A DNA stretch of 64,000 nucleotides from Stutzerimonas stutzeri. Its GTDB lineage: Bacteria; Pseudomonadota; Gammaproteobacteria; Pseudomonadales; Pseudomonadaceae. A program made the translations under genes and the position numbers. The notes under the pieces were generated by a model, which was not told the origin of the DNA, made no database searches, and was given only the letters and a program-made list of their open reading frames with translations. Positions 24,344 through 32,693 of this stretch are shown here, piece by piece (the stretch's first letter is position 1; every line of letters starts with the position of its first letter). The stretch is taken from contig DDKB01000022.1 in the NCBI GenBank assembly GCA_002339675.1, positions 1 through 64,000 of the forward strand, given 5' to 3'.

Positions 24344-26419
24344 ATGAGCGAACTGGCGGCGGTGCCGGTTACCGCAATCAAGGGCGTCGGCGCCGCGCTG
24401 GCCGAGAAGCTGGCGAAGGTCGGCCTGGAAACGCTGCAGGACCTGCTGTTCCACCTGCCGCTGCGCTATCAGGACCGCACCCGCATCGTGCCGATCGGCG
24501 CGCTGCGCCCCGGGCAGGATGCCGTGGTCGAAGGCACGGTGACCGGCGCCGACATCGTCATGGGCCGGCGCCGCAGCCTGCTGGTGCGCCTGCACGATGG
24601 CAGCGGCAGCCTCAGCCTGCGCTTCTATCATTTCAGCCAGGCGCAAAAGGAAGCGCTCAAGCGCGGCACCCAGGTGCGCTGCTATGGCGAGGTGCGCCCC
24701 GGTGCGTCGGGGCTGGAGATCTACCACCCCGAATACCGTGCGCTGAGCGACAGCACGCCGGTCGCCGTGGAACAGACGCTGACCCCGATCTACCCGACCA
24801 CCGAAGGCCTGACCCAGCAGCGCCTGCGCCAGTTGACTGAGCAGGCACTGGCACGGCTCGGCCCGCACAGTCTGCCGGACTGGCTGCCCGCGGAGCTGAC
24901 CCGCGATTACCGCCTGGCCAAACTGGACGAGGCGATTCGCTACCTGCACCGGCCACCGCCGGATGCCGACCTGGAAGAGCTCGCCGAAGGCCGGCACTGG
25001 GCACAGCACCGTCTCGCGTTCGAAGAGTTGCTGACCCACCAACTCTCGATGCAACGCCTGCGCGAGAGCAGCCGCGCCCAGCACGCGCCGCCACTGCCGG
25101 TCGCCCGCGAGCTGCCAAAACGCTACCTGACCAACCTCGGCTTCCAGCCCACCGGCGCGCAGCAGCGCGTCGGCGCCGAGATTGCCTATGACCTGGCCCA
25201 GGACGAGCCCATGCTGCGCCTGGTGCAAGGCGACGTCGGCGCCGGCAAGACGGTGGTCGCCGCCCTCGCCGCCCTGCAGGCGCTGGAAGCCGGCTATCAG
25301 GTCGCGCTGATGGCGCCGACCGAAATCCTCGCCGAGCAGCATTTCATCACCTTCTGCAAATGGCTCGAGCCGCTGGGTATCGAGGTCGCCTGGCTGGCCG
25401 GCAAGCTCAAGGGCAAGGCGCGTACAGCCGCGCTGGAGCGTATCGCCGCCGGTTGCCCGATGGTGGTCGGCACCCATGCGCTGTTCCAGGACGAGGTGCA
25501 GTTCCGCCGCCTGGCGCTGGTGATCATCGACGAGCAGCACCGCTTCGGCGTGCAGCAGCGCCTGGCGTTGCGGCGCAAGGGCGTCGAGGGTCGACTCTGC
25601 CCACACCAACTAATCATGACCGCCACGCCCATTCCGCGCACCCTCGCCATGAGCGCCTACGCCGACCTGGACACCTCGATCCTCGACGAGCTGCCGCCGG
25701 GCCGCACCCCGGTCAATACCGTGCTGGTAGCCGACAGCCGCCGCCTGGAAGTCATCGAGCGGGTGCGTTCGGCCTGCAACGAAGGGCGCCAGGCCTACTG
25801 GGTCTGCACGTTGATCGAGGAGTCCGAGGAGCTGACCTGCCAGGCCGCGGAAACCACCTTCGAGGACCTGTCAGCGGCGCTCGGTGGGCTCAACGTCGGG
25901 CTGATCCACGGCCGCATGAAGCCGGCCGAGAAGGCGGCAGTGATGGCCGAATTCAAGGAAGGTCGGCTGCAACTGCTGGTCGCCACCACGGTGATCGAGG
26001 TCGGCGTCGACGTGCCCAACGCCAGCCTGATGATCATCGAGAATCCCGAGCGCCTCGGGCTCGCCCAGTTGCATCAGTTGCGTGGCCGGGTGGGCCGGGG
26101 CAGCGCGGCCAGCCATTGCGTGCTGCTCTATCATCCGCCGCTGTCGCAGATCGGCCGCGAACGGCTGGCGATCATGCGCGAAACCTGCGACGGCTTCATC
26201 ATTGCCGAGAAGGATCTGGAACTACGCGGCCCGGGCGAAATGCTCGGCACCCGGCAGACCGGGCTGCTGCAGTTCAAGGTCGCCGACCTGATGCGCGATG
26301 CTGATCTGCTACCGGCGGTGCGTGACGCCGCCCAGGCGCTTCTGGCACATTGGCCGCAGCATGTCAGCCCGCTGCTGGAACGCTGGCTGCGCCATGGACA
26401 GCAATACGGTCAGGTTTGA
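24344..26419 (+). CDS. recG: ATP-dependent DNA helicase RecG
   Basis: A 691-residue helicase, normal length. The N-terminal wedge/OB domain spans about 1-200. Walker A is GDVGAGKT (296-303), motif II is IIDEQHRFGVQQR with the RecG-type DE-Q-H, motif III is TATPIPRTLAM, and motifs V/VI include ATTVIEVGVDVPNA and QLHQLRGRVGRG. It regresses stalled replication forks and branch-migrates Holliday junctions. It starts 4 bases after oxyR and probably shares its transcript. Confidence 0.97.
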   Translation: MSELAAVPVTAIKGVGAALAEKLAKVGLETLQDLLFHLPLRYQDRTRIVPIGALRPGQDAVVEGTVTGADIVMGRRRSLLVRLHDGSGSLSLRFYHFSQAQKEALKRGTQVRCYGEVRPGASGLEIYHPEYRALSDSTPVAVEQTLTPIYPTTEGLTQQRLRQLTEQALARLGPHSLPDWLPAELTRDYRLAKLDEAIRYLHRPPPDADLEELAEGRHWAQHRLAFEELLTHQLSMQRLRESSRAQHAPPLPVARELPKRYLTNLGFQPTGAQQRVGAEIAYDLAQDEPMLRLVQGDVGAGKTVVAALAALQALEAGYQVALMAPTEILAEQHFITFCKWLEPLGIEVAWLAGKLKGKARTAALERIAAGCPMVVGTHALFQDEVQFRRLALVIIDEQHRFGVQQRLALRRKGVEGRLCPHQLIMTATPIPRTLAMSAYADLDTSILDELPPGRTPVNTVLVADSRRLEVIERVRSACNEGRQAYWVCTLIEESEELTCQAAETTFEDLSAALGGLNVGLIHGRMKPAEKAAVMAEFKEGRLQLLVATTVIEVGVDVPNASLMIIENPERLGLAQLHQLRGRVGRGSAASHCVLLYHPPLSQIGRERLAIMRETCDGFIIAEKDLELRGPGEMLGTRQTGLLQFKVADLMRDADLLPAVRDAAQALLAHWPQHVSPLLERWLRHGQQYGQV

Positions 26420-26492
26420 CGCTCGTCGGCAAATGCTAACCGCACTAAACCTACGGCTATACTGCGCCGATTGGGAATAAGACGGACAGGTT

Positions 26493-27896
26493 ATGAACAC
26501 GGCTGCCGACAGCAACAATCAGATCACGCTTCCGCCAATGATCGTCCAGCTGCTGGACAAGCTGGCCATCCCCTATCGGACCTGCGACGACCGCCCGGAC
26601 CTGGACCCTGCGCAACGCGTCCAGGCGGTGCTGGTGGACGATGCCATCGGCGCGCTGCTGGTGCTCTACCCGCGCGACCACCTGCTCGACCTGCCGACGC
26701 TGGTCGAGCTGACCGGCCGCCAGCTGGTGGCGGTCAAACCCGATCGTCTGACCCGGATGCTCGCCAAGCACGACCTCAAGGTGCTGCCGGGGCTGCCGCC
26801 GCTGACCAGCTCGCCGTGCCTCTATGAAGAGCGCCTGCTGCAACAGCCGGAACTGCTGGTCGAATCCGGCCAGCCGGGGCTGCTGCTGGCGTTACCCAGC
26901 AGCGATTTCAAGCAGCTGCTGAGCAAGGCCAGCGCCGGGCGCTTCGCCGTGCCCCTGAGCCAGATCAGCCTCAACCTCGATCGCCCCGAGCAGGACAACG
27001 CACAGATCACCCAGGCGGTGCAGAGCTTCACCGCGCGGCGCATTCAGAAGCGCCTGGAAGAAACCATCGAGATCCCGCCGCTGGCCCAGACCGCGCAAAA
27101 GATCATCAAGCTGCGCGTTGACCCGGACGCCACCGTGGACGACATCACCGGCGTGGTGGAGACCGATCCGGCCCTGGCCGCGCAGGTGGTCAGCTGGGCC
27201 GCCTCGCCCTACTACGCCGCGCCGGGCAAGATCCGCTCGGTCGAGGACGCCATCGTGCGGGTGCTGGGGTTCGACCTGGTGATCAACCTCGCCCTCGGCC
27301 TGGCGCTGGGCAAGACCCTGAGCCTGCCCAAGGATCATCCCCAGCAGGCCACGCCCTACTGGCAACAGGCGATCTACACCGCCGCGGTGATCGAGGGATT
27401 GAATCGGGCCATCCCGCGGACCCAGCGTCCGGAGGCCGGCATCAGCTACCTCGCCGGGCTGCTGCACAACTTCGGCTACCTGGTGCTGGCGCATGTCTTC
27501 CCGCCGCATTTCTCGCTGATCTGCCGCCATCTGGAGGTCAACCCGCACCTGGGCCACAGCGTGATCGAGCAGCACCTGCTGGGCATCACCCGCGAACAGA
27601 TCGGGGCCTGGCTGATGCGCTACTGGGGCATGCCGGACGAGCTGTCCACCGCGCTGCGCTTCCAGCATGATCCGGACTATCAGGGCGAGCATGCCGGTCA
27701 CGCCAACCTGGTCTGCCTGGCGCTGCGCCTGCTGCGCAACCGTGGCATCGGCTCGGGTCCCTACGAGGAGATCCCCCAGGCGCTGTTCGACCGCCTCGGG
27801 TTGAGCCGCGACAAGGCGCAGGACGTCCTGAACAGGGTGCTCGACGCCGAAGCGGCGCTGCGTGCCCTGGCCATGCAGATCCACCCCGCACCCTGA
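26493..27896 (+). CDS. YbaK-like plus HDOD domain protein
   Basis: A 467-residue protein. Residues about 10-160 resemble the YbaK/EbsC aminoacyl-tRNA-deacylase fold (IVQLLDKLAIPYRTCDDRP, VDDAIGALLVLYPRD, then RFAVPLSQIS). Residues about 195-400 are an HDOD domain (IEIPPLAQTAQKIIKLRVDPDATVDDI, ETDPALAAQVVSWAASPYY, YLAGLLHNFGYLVLAH). HDOD domains in pseudomonads serve in signalling and stress. The partnership with a tRNA-editing fold points to a regulatory role, which is unproven. A TATACT -10 sequence lies at 26458-26463 before the gene; no good -35 is seen. The gene converges with gspM across 13 bases. Confidence 0.85.
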   Translation: MNTAADSNNQITLPPMIVQLLDKLAIPYRTCDDRPDLDPAQRVQAVLVDDAIGALLVLYPRDHLLDLPTLVELTGRQLVAVKPDRLTRMLAKHDLKVLPGLPPLTSSPCLYEERLLQQPELLVESGQPGLLLALPSSDFKQLLSKASAGRFAVPLSQISLNLDRPEQDNAQITQAVQSFTARRIQKRLEETIEIPPLAQTAQKIIKLRVDPDATVDDITGVVETDPALAAQVVSWAASPYYAAPGKIRSVEDAIVRVLGFDLVINLALGLALGKTLSLPKDHPQQATPYWQQAIYTAAVIEGLNRAIPRTQRPEAGISYLAGLLHNFGYLVLAHVFPPHFSLICRHLEVNPHLGHSVIEQHLLGITREQIGAWLMRYWGMPDELSTALRFQHDPDYQGEHAGHANLVCLALRLLRNRGIGSGPYEEIPQALFDRLGLSRDKAQDVLNRVLDAEAALRALAMQIHPAP

Positions 27897-27909
27897 TGCG
27901 CCGCGCCGG

Positions 27910-28422
27910 CTAGCCGCCGGCGCGTACGGTGACCCGGGCGTCCACCAAGCCATCGCCGACCTGGCTGATGCTCACCTCGCCAAGGCTGGCGCCGGCGGCC
28001 TGCAGTGTCTCGAACCAGCGCAGCAGGGTCGCGTACGACGCGCCCGGCAAGGTGACCTGCAGGCTGCCATCACTGCCGTTATCGAAGCTCTCGATGGTCA
28101 GCCCGCTCTGCTGTGCGCTCTGCGTAACCAGCCCCTGGAGCTGTTCCGGTGCCAGCGTCACCGGCTGGCTGCGCGACAGCTGCCGGGCCAGCTCGGTGTT
28201 CTGCTCGAGGTAGCGGTGCAGCTCGCGTGCTTGCTGGTAAACCACGCGCGCCTCCCGCGCATGACGTTGCGCGGGCTGCCAAAGCAGCAGGTACAGCAAC
28301 ACCACCGCAAGAAACGCCGCCAGCAGGGTCAGCGACAACCGTTCGCGCGGCTGCAGGCGCTGCCAGCGCAACCACAGGGGCGATTCGGCCATGCGCACCC
28401 GCCATTGCTGTGCCAGGTTCAT
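27910..28422 (-). CDS. gspM: Type II secretion protein GspM
   Basis: A 170-residue inner membrane protein with one membrane helix at about residues 31-49 (LSLTLLAAFLAVVLLYLLLW). A periplasmic coiled coil (HAREARVVYQQARELHRYLEQ) and a ferredoxin-like C-terminal domain (ESFDNGSDGSLQVTLPGASYATLLRWFETLQ) follow. This is the GspM layout. It interacts with GspL and the assembly platform. It is the last gene of the leftward gspEFGHIJKLM series and overlaps gspL by 4 bases. In Pseudomonas the family member is called XcpZ. Confidence 0.88.
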   Translation of the reverse strand: MNLAQQWRVRMAESPLWLRWQRLQPRERLSLTLLAAFLAVVLLYLLLWQPAQRHAREARVVYQQARELHRYLEQNTELARQLSRSQPVTLAPEQLQGLVTQSAQQSGLTIESFDNGSDGSLQVTLPGASYATLLRWFETLQAAGASLGEVSISQVGDGLVDARVTVRAGG

Positions 28423-29561
28423 CCCCGTCCTCCCATCACCACGCGGGCGCTGACCGAGTCGCCATCGCGGCTGGCCGAGCCCAGTTGCACATTGCCGCCG
28501 ATTTCGCTCAGCCGCTGGCGCAGCTGCTCCAGGGTGGCGAAGTCACCGGCGCGCACCTGCAGCGCCAGATCGCCGCGCGCCTCGTTGTAGTCCAGCTGGG
28601 TGATCGACACCGGCATGCCGTCGGCCAGCGCCTGCGCCACCTGGTCGAGCAGACTCATGAAGCCACTGGTCGCGCCGCCACGCTGACCGAGGTGCTGATC
28701 GAACTGTGCGCGCAGGTTGACGATGCGCCGGTCTTCGGGAAACAGCTCGCCGTACAGCGCCCGGCTGGCCTGCGCATAGTGTTCGGCCTGGCTGTTGAGC
28801 GTCCACGCCTGGACCAGGTTGAACACCAGTTGCACCAGCAGCACCAGCACCAGCACGCCCGCCACCGGCTTCCACGGCCCCAGGCCGGTGCCGGCGGCAC
28901 GTACCGCAAAGCTGCCCTGGGCCAGGTTCAACGCCCCGGCACGCCCGGCAGCGAGGAAGCGCCAGGGGTTGCCGAGCGGCTCGTAGTCCTGCAGGGGTGC
29001 CGGCGCCGTGACGACCGTGCCATGGCCGTGCACGGGCGGCGCGCATTGCCCGGCCAGGCTCGGCCACTGGCTGCTGTCGAAGGCCAGCCGGGCCTCGCCC
29101 GAGCCGCCGAGCAGGGCGCGCTCGCCAATGAGCAGCAACTGCGTGCCGTCGCGCGGCAGCAGGTCGGCATCGACGTGGATGGCCACGATGGTCAGGCCCA
29201 GCGCCTCGAGGTCGGCCAGCCAGTCGGCCAGTTGGCGACGGCGGATCGCGATGACCCGGCGGCGGCCGTCCTCCAGCGCGTCCCCGTGGGTCAGGTGCAG
29301 CTCGTCGACGTTCTCGGCCAGCAGCTCCTCTACCGCGTAGGCCAGCGCCTGGTTGAGCCAGCGCGCCTTGCGCGTCGGCAGCGTGACCGCAAAGGCGCTG
29401 CACGCCTCGGCCGGCACCACCAGGGTCACCGCAGCGGCGGCCTGCTCGGCGCACTGCGCCAGCGACACCCAGCCGCCGTCGCCATCGCCCGGCAGCCAGT
29501 AGACCTGGCTGTTGGCGTCGAGGCGGGCACTGCAATCACCGGGCAGAAACAGGCAATCCAT
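28419..29561 (-). CDS. gspL: Type II secretion protein GspL
   Basis: A 380-residue bitopic protein. The cytoplasmic actin-like part spans about 1-225 (FLPGDCSARLDANSQVYWL, CSAFAVTLPTRKARWLNQAL, LLAENVDELHL). One membrane helix lies at about 232-250 (VAGVLVLVLLVQLVFNLVQ) and a periplasmic coiled-coil plus ferredoxin-like domain follows (LRAQFDQHLGQRGGA). GspL links the ATPase GspE to the membrane platform. It lies 3 bases after gspK and overlaps gspM. The Pseudomonas name is XcpY. Confidence 0.9.
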   Translation of the reverse strand: MDCLFLPGDCSARLDANSQVYWLPGDGDGGWVSLAQCAEQAAAAVTLVVPAEACSAFAVTLPTRKARWLNQALAYAVEELLAENVDELHLTHGDALEDGRRRVIAIRRRQLADWLADLEALGLTIVAIHVDADLLPRDGTQLLLIGERALLGGSGEARLAFDSSQWPSLAGQCAPPVHGHGTVVTAPAPLQDYEPLGNPWRFLAAGRAGALNLAQGSFAVRAAGTGLGPWKPVAGVLVLVLLVQLVFNLVQAWTLNSQAEHYAQASRALYGELFPEDRRIVNLRAQFDQHLGQRGGATSGFMSLLDQVAQALADGMPVSITQLDYNEARGDLALQVRAGDFATLEQLRQRLSEIGGNVQLGSASRDGDSVSARVVMGGRG

Positions 29562-29564
29562 CGG

Positions 29565-30545
29565 CTAGGGTTCTCCGTCATCGGGTTGAAGCGGGAGCCG
29601 CGGGGGCTGTCCCAGGTTGCGCTGAAGCACACGGACATCGCCGTTGTCCTCGCGATGCAGGCGGCTCACCAACGCCAGCCGGCGGTCGCCCAGGCGTACC
29701 TCGCTGGTGGCCTGGAAATACTGGCTGCTCACCGCGAGGTTGATGCCCTGCAGTTGGACACCGCCAAACGCCGGTTGCGCCATGAACGCCGCTACATCGC
29801 GAAACCCGCCGGCCTTGCGCGCCTGCACCAGCGCCTCGGCGGCGCTTGGGGTGAGGCTGTCGGCCAGGCTGGACAGCACCATGGCACTGGCTGTGTTCAC
29901 ATTCAACGGCACGTCGGCTGGCAGCACGCTGACGTAGGGTGCCAAGCGCTGGAAATCCTCGTCGCGCATGTCCAGCAGCAGGCGCAGCTCGGAAAGGTCT
30001 TCCAGGCGCCGACCCGCCGTGCGGTAGGGCGGATCGAGCAGCTGGTAGGCGGTGTCCTCGGCGCCCAGCTCACCGCTGGGCTGCTGGTCGGCATCCAGCC
30101 AATCGACCAGCCGCTCGGCGTACGGCTGGCTGATCTGCAGGCGGCGCAGCAGGCGACGGAACTGCGCCAGCGCGGCGGCATTTGGCTGTTGCTGCTGCAC
30201 CAGGCTGTTGAGGTTGAAGCGGCCGGCCAGGTCCTCGATGCGCACCTGCACCTGGCCCTGCCCTTCGTCCAGGTCATAGGCCGGCCGCGGCAGGGCCCAG
30301 GGCTCGAGCAGGTGATCCACCGGCTGGCGCGCCCCGGCCTCGGCTTGCTGCCGGTCCTGGCGCAGTATCGCTTGCGCCAACGCTTCGCCGCCGAGCGCGT
30401 AGTGCCAGGCCTGGCGGGCCTGCAGCTGGTTGCCGGTGGCGCGGATCGACAACTGCTGGCGCGCGATCATGCTGGCGCAGACCACGGTGACGATGGCCAC
30501 CACCAGCAGCACGGTAATCAGCGCGACGCCGCGCTGCGGCTTCAT
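29565..30545 (-). CDS. gspK: Type II secretion minor pseudopilin GspK
   Basis: A 326-residue large minor pseudopilin. Residues about 1-25 are the prepilin-type N-terminus (RGVALITVLLVVAIVTVVCA) with a Gly-Val cleavage site in place of Gly-Phe, and the position-5 Glu of other pseudopilins is missing, as is normal for GspK. The globular part contains the family's SAM-like repeats (FNLNSLV, FRRLLRRLQI, LNVNTASAMVLSSL). With GspI and GspJ it caps the pseudopilus. It overlaps gspJ by 4 bases. Confidence 0.9.
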   Translation of the reverse strand: MKPQRGVALITVLLVVAIVTVVCASMIARQQLSIRATGNQLQARQAWHYALGGEALAQAILRQDRQQAEAGARQPVDHLLEPWALPRPAYDLDEGQGQVQVRIEDLAGRFNLNSLVQQQQPNAAALAQFRRLLRRLQISQPYAERLVDWLDADQQPSGELGAEDTAYQLLDPPYRTAGRRLEDLSELRLLLDMRDEDFQRLAPYVSVLPADVPLNVNTASAMVLSSLADSLTPSAAEALVQARKAGGFRDVAAFMAQPAFGGVQLQGINLAVSSQYFQATSEVRLGDRRLALVSRLHREDNGDVRVLQRNLGQPPRLPLQPDDGEP

Positions 30546-31264
30546 TGCATTTCTCCCGCGCCGTCGGGCTCCGGCACGCCCTGGGAGTCAGGCTGGACGA
30601 ACGTCGGTGTGGGCGCCGGTCCATCGGGCAGCCGCAGCAGGCGGGTGACGGTGCCGTAGCGGCGGTGTTCGAAGGTCACCTCGACGGCAACCGGTAGCCG
30701 CCGCGCCTGTTCGTCCGGGTCACCCCGGCCAAATTCGAACGGGGGCCATTCCTCGTGCCAGGCATTTTGCGCATCGAGGTAGCGCAGGCGCAGCGCGGTC
30801 ACGTTGTCCAGCACCGCCTGCACCCGCGGAGCACTGTCCACGTCGCGGTCGAGCACGGACCAGTAGCGGCGCTCCAGGCGCTCGCCGCTGAGCCGCCAGC
30901 TGACCCGCTGCAGGTTGGCCCGGCGCAGGCCGGTGGGGTTGCGCCAGCCGCTGCGGGTGAATTCCAGCGCGGCGCCGCCCTCCAGGCTCGACAGCTGGCC
31001 GACAAAGGCATTCTGCTCGTCGCCGTAGCCGTCGCGTACCGGCCGCGGCACGGCCTGGACCAGATCCTGCTCGAGGCGCCAGACCGCGCGCCCCAGATCG
31101 CGCAACTCCGCCTCTCGGGCGCTCACCACCTCGTCGCTGCGCAGCACCGCCTCGAGCATGCGGTAGGTGGCCAGGCCCAGCAGGGCGAACAAGGCAATAG
31201 CAATCAGCAGTTCGAGGAGGGTGAAGCCGGCCGGACGGCGCGGCAGCGGACCCCCGCGCCTCAC
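30542..31264 (-). CDS. gspJ: Type II secretion minor pseudopilin GspJ
   Basis: A 240-residue minor pseudopilin. The prepilin signal is PAGFTLLELLIAIALFALLG, with cleavage after Gly and Glu at +5. The rest is a beta-rich domain (GRAVWRLEQDLVQAVPRPVRDGYG, TGLRRANLQRVSW, EVTFEHRRYGTVTRLLRL) typical of GspJ. It works in the pseudopilus tip with GspI and GspK. It overlaps both neighbours by 4 bases, so translation is coupled. Confidence 0.9.
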   Translation of the reverse strand: MRRGGPLPRRPAGFTLLELLIAIALFALLGLATYRMLEAVLRSDEVVSAREAELRDLGRAVWRLEQDLVQAVPRPVRDGYGDEQNAFVGQLSSLEGGAALEFTRSGWRNPTGLRRANLQRVSWRLSGERLERRYWSVLDRDVDSAPRVQAVLDNVTALRLRYLDAQNAWHEEWPPFEFGRGDPDEQARRLPVAVEVTFEHRRYGTVTRLLRLPDGPAPTPTFVQPDSQGVPEPDGAGEMQ

Positions 31265-31677
31265 GGGGCGACCCCGACGAAGCCGGTCAGGCTGGTGATC
31301 GCGCGCGTCTCGACCGAGACGCTACGGTCGCGCCCGGCAGCCGCCACCCAGACGCGAATGCGCAGCAGCCCGGGCGTGCCGCTGGCGCTGACCTCGCTGA
31401 GGGTTTGCCACTGGCGGTTGGCAAAGGTCACTTTGGTCTCCTCGCGGCCAAGCGTCGGCGCGGGCTGCTGCAGCTGCAGTTCGGTCAGGCGGTTGTCGGC
31501 GATCCAGCCGGCCAGGGTCAGGTCCTCGAGCCGCCCGGCATTGGTCACGCTGCGCCCGGCGGCGGTGTACACCACCGCCGCGACGATGGCGAAGATCGCC
31601 AGCGCGACCAGTACCTCGATCAGGGTGAAGCCTGCTCCACGGCAGCGTGAGCGCCTGCCCGGCGCGGATCCGCTCAT
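31261..31677 (-). CDS. gspI: Type II secretion minor pseudopilin GspI
   Basis: A 138-residue minor pseudopilin with prepilin signal GAGFTLIEVLVALAIFAIVA. The C-terminal domain, with LEDLTLAGWIADNRLTELQLQ and VKTF-type strands, fits GspI, the hub of the I-J-K tip complex. It starts inside the end of gspH and overlaps gspJ by 4 bases. A basic tail precedes the signal (GRRSRCRGAG), as in most pseudopilins. Confidence 0.9.
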   Translation of the reverse strand: MSGSAPGRRSRCRGAGFTLIEVLVALAIFAIVAAVVYTAAGRSVTNAGRLEDLTLAGWIADNRLTELQLQQPAPTLGREETKVTFANRQWQTLSEVSASGTPGLLRIRVWVAAAGRDRSVSVETRAITSLTGFVGVAP

Positions 31678-32249
31678 CGCGGTTCGTCCAGGGGTTCGGC
31701 GCGCGGCAGGCGAAAGCCGTCGCTGGACACGGCCCAGCGGGTCCCGCGCGGGCGCTGGTCCGCCAGGGTCAGGGTAAAGGCTGACAGCTCACCACTGGAA
31801 AGAATCAGCACCTGCGGCTGCACGGGCGCCGCACGGCGGCGCTGGCGTTCCTCGCCGCGAGACAGCCCGGCCGGGTCGTCCTCGCGCTTGACCGGGGCGA
31901 GCAGCTTCAGCGGCGTCCCGTCGAGCTCGAGCGACAGGCGCATCCATTCCGGGACCTGATGGGGTGTGCGGTCGCGGGTTTCGCGCCAGCGGGCATCGGT
32001 TTCGTCATAGCGCAGCACACGGTAGCCGTCCGGGCGAACCAGCAGACCGTACTCGCGGTTGTCGAGCACGGCCTCGTCGGCAATCAGGCCGATCAGTGCG
32101 GCCAGGCGCTGCGCCTCGTCACGGATCTCGCGCGAGGAGCTCGTGTTGCCGGTGGACAGCACCGCCAGGCCCACCAGGCTGCCGAGGATGACGATCACCA
32201 CCAGCAGTTCGATCAGCGTGAAGCCGCCCTCCCGGCGCGCCCGAGGCAT
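31674..32249 (-). CDS. gspH: Type II secretion pseudopilin GspH
   Basis: A 191-residue pseudopilin with prepilin signal REGGFTLIELLVVIVILGSL. The domain that follows has the GspH pattern EAQRLAALIGLIADEAVLDNREYGLLVRPDGYRV. It lies between gspG and gspI with a gap of 3 bases from gspG and an overlap of 4 with gspI. It belongs to the pseudopilus upper shaft. Its length is normal. Confidence 0.88.
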   Translation of the reverse strand: MPRARREGGFTLIELLVVIVILGSLVGLAVLSTGNTSSSREIRDEAQRLAALIGLIADEAVLDNREYGLLVRPDGYRVLRYDETDARWRETRDRTPHQVPEWMRLSLELDGTPLKLLAPVKREDDPAGLSRGEERQRRRAAPVQPQVLILSSGELSAFTLTLADQRPRGTRWAVSSDGFRLPRAEPLDEPR

Positions 32250-32252
32250 GAA

Positions 32253-32693
32253 TCAGAGGTCCCAGTTGCCGATGTCCGCGTTCAGCTCGGAACCGCCCTG
32301 CTTGCCATCGGCGCCGTAGGAGTAGAGGTCGTAAGGGCCTTCGGTACCGGGTGACAGGTACTGGTACTCGTTGCCCCAGGGGTCCTTGGGCACGCGCTTG
32401 AGGTAGCCGTCGCGGTTCCAGTTCTTGGCCTGCGGATTGCCGCTGGGCTTCTCGACCAGGGCGTCCAGGCCCTGCTGGGTGCTGGGATACGAATAATTGT
32501 CCAGCTTGTACATGTCGAGGGCGGCGCCGATCGCCTTGATGTCGCCCTTGGCCACAGTCACCTTGGCCTGGTCCGGGCGGTTCATCACCTGCGGCACCAC
32601 CAGCGCGGCGAGGATCCCGAGGATCACCACCACCACCATGATCTCGATAAGGGTGAAGCCCCTCTGCTTGCGGTCGTTCAACGTCATACTCAC
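32253..32693 (-). CDS. gspG: Type II secretion major pseudopilin GspG
   Basis: A 146-residue major pseudopilin. The prepilin signal is RGFTLIEIMVVVVILGILAA, cut by the prepilin peptidase, which is not encoded in this window. The mature part has the conserved GspG series AKGDIKAIGAALDMYKLDN, YPSTQQGLDALV and RVPKDPWGNEYQYLSPG, including residues that bind the stabilising calcium. It forms the shaft of the pseudopilus. It starts at the last base of gspF. Confidence 0.95.
   Translation of the reverse strand: MSMTLNDRKQRGFTLIEIMVVVVILGILAALVVPQVMNRPDQAKVTVAKGDIKAIGAALDMYKLDNYSYPSTQQGLDALVEKPSGNPQAKNWNRDGYLKRVPKDPWGNEYQYLSPGTEGPYDLYSYGADGKQGGSELNADIGNWDL

Noticed and set aside
27896..27925. GC-rich inverted repeat at the end of gspM and the HDOD gene as a terminator
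   Set aside because: The stem lies partly inside gspM coding DNA and there is no U-run on either side.
28149..30659. An 836-codon plus-strand frame opposite gspM-gspJ
   Set aside because: It is an antisense shadow of high-GC coding DNA. The opposite strand carries well-supported gsp genes, and the product is Arg/Gln/Ala-rich without a family.
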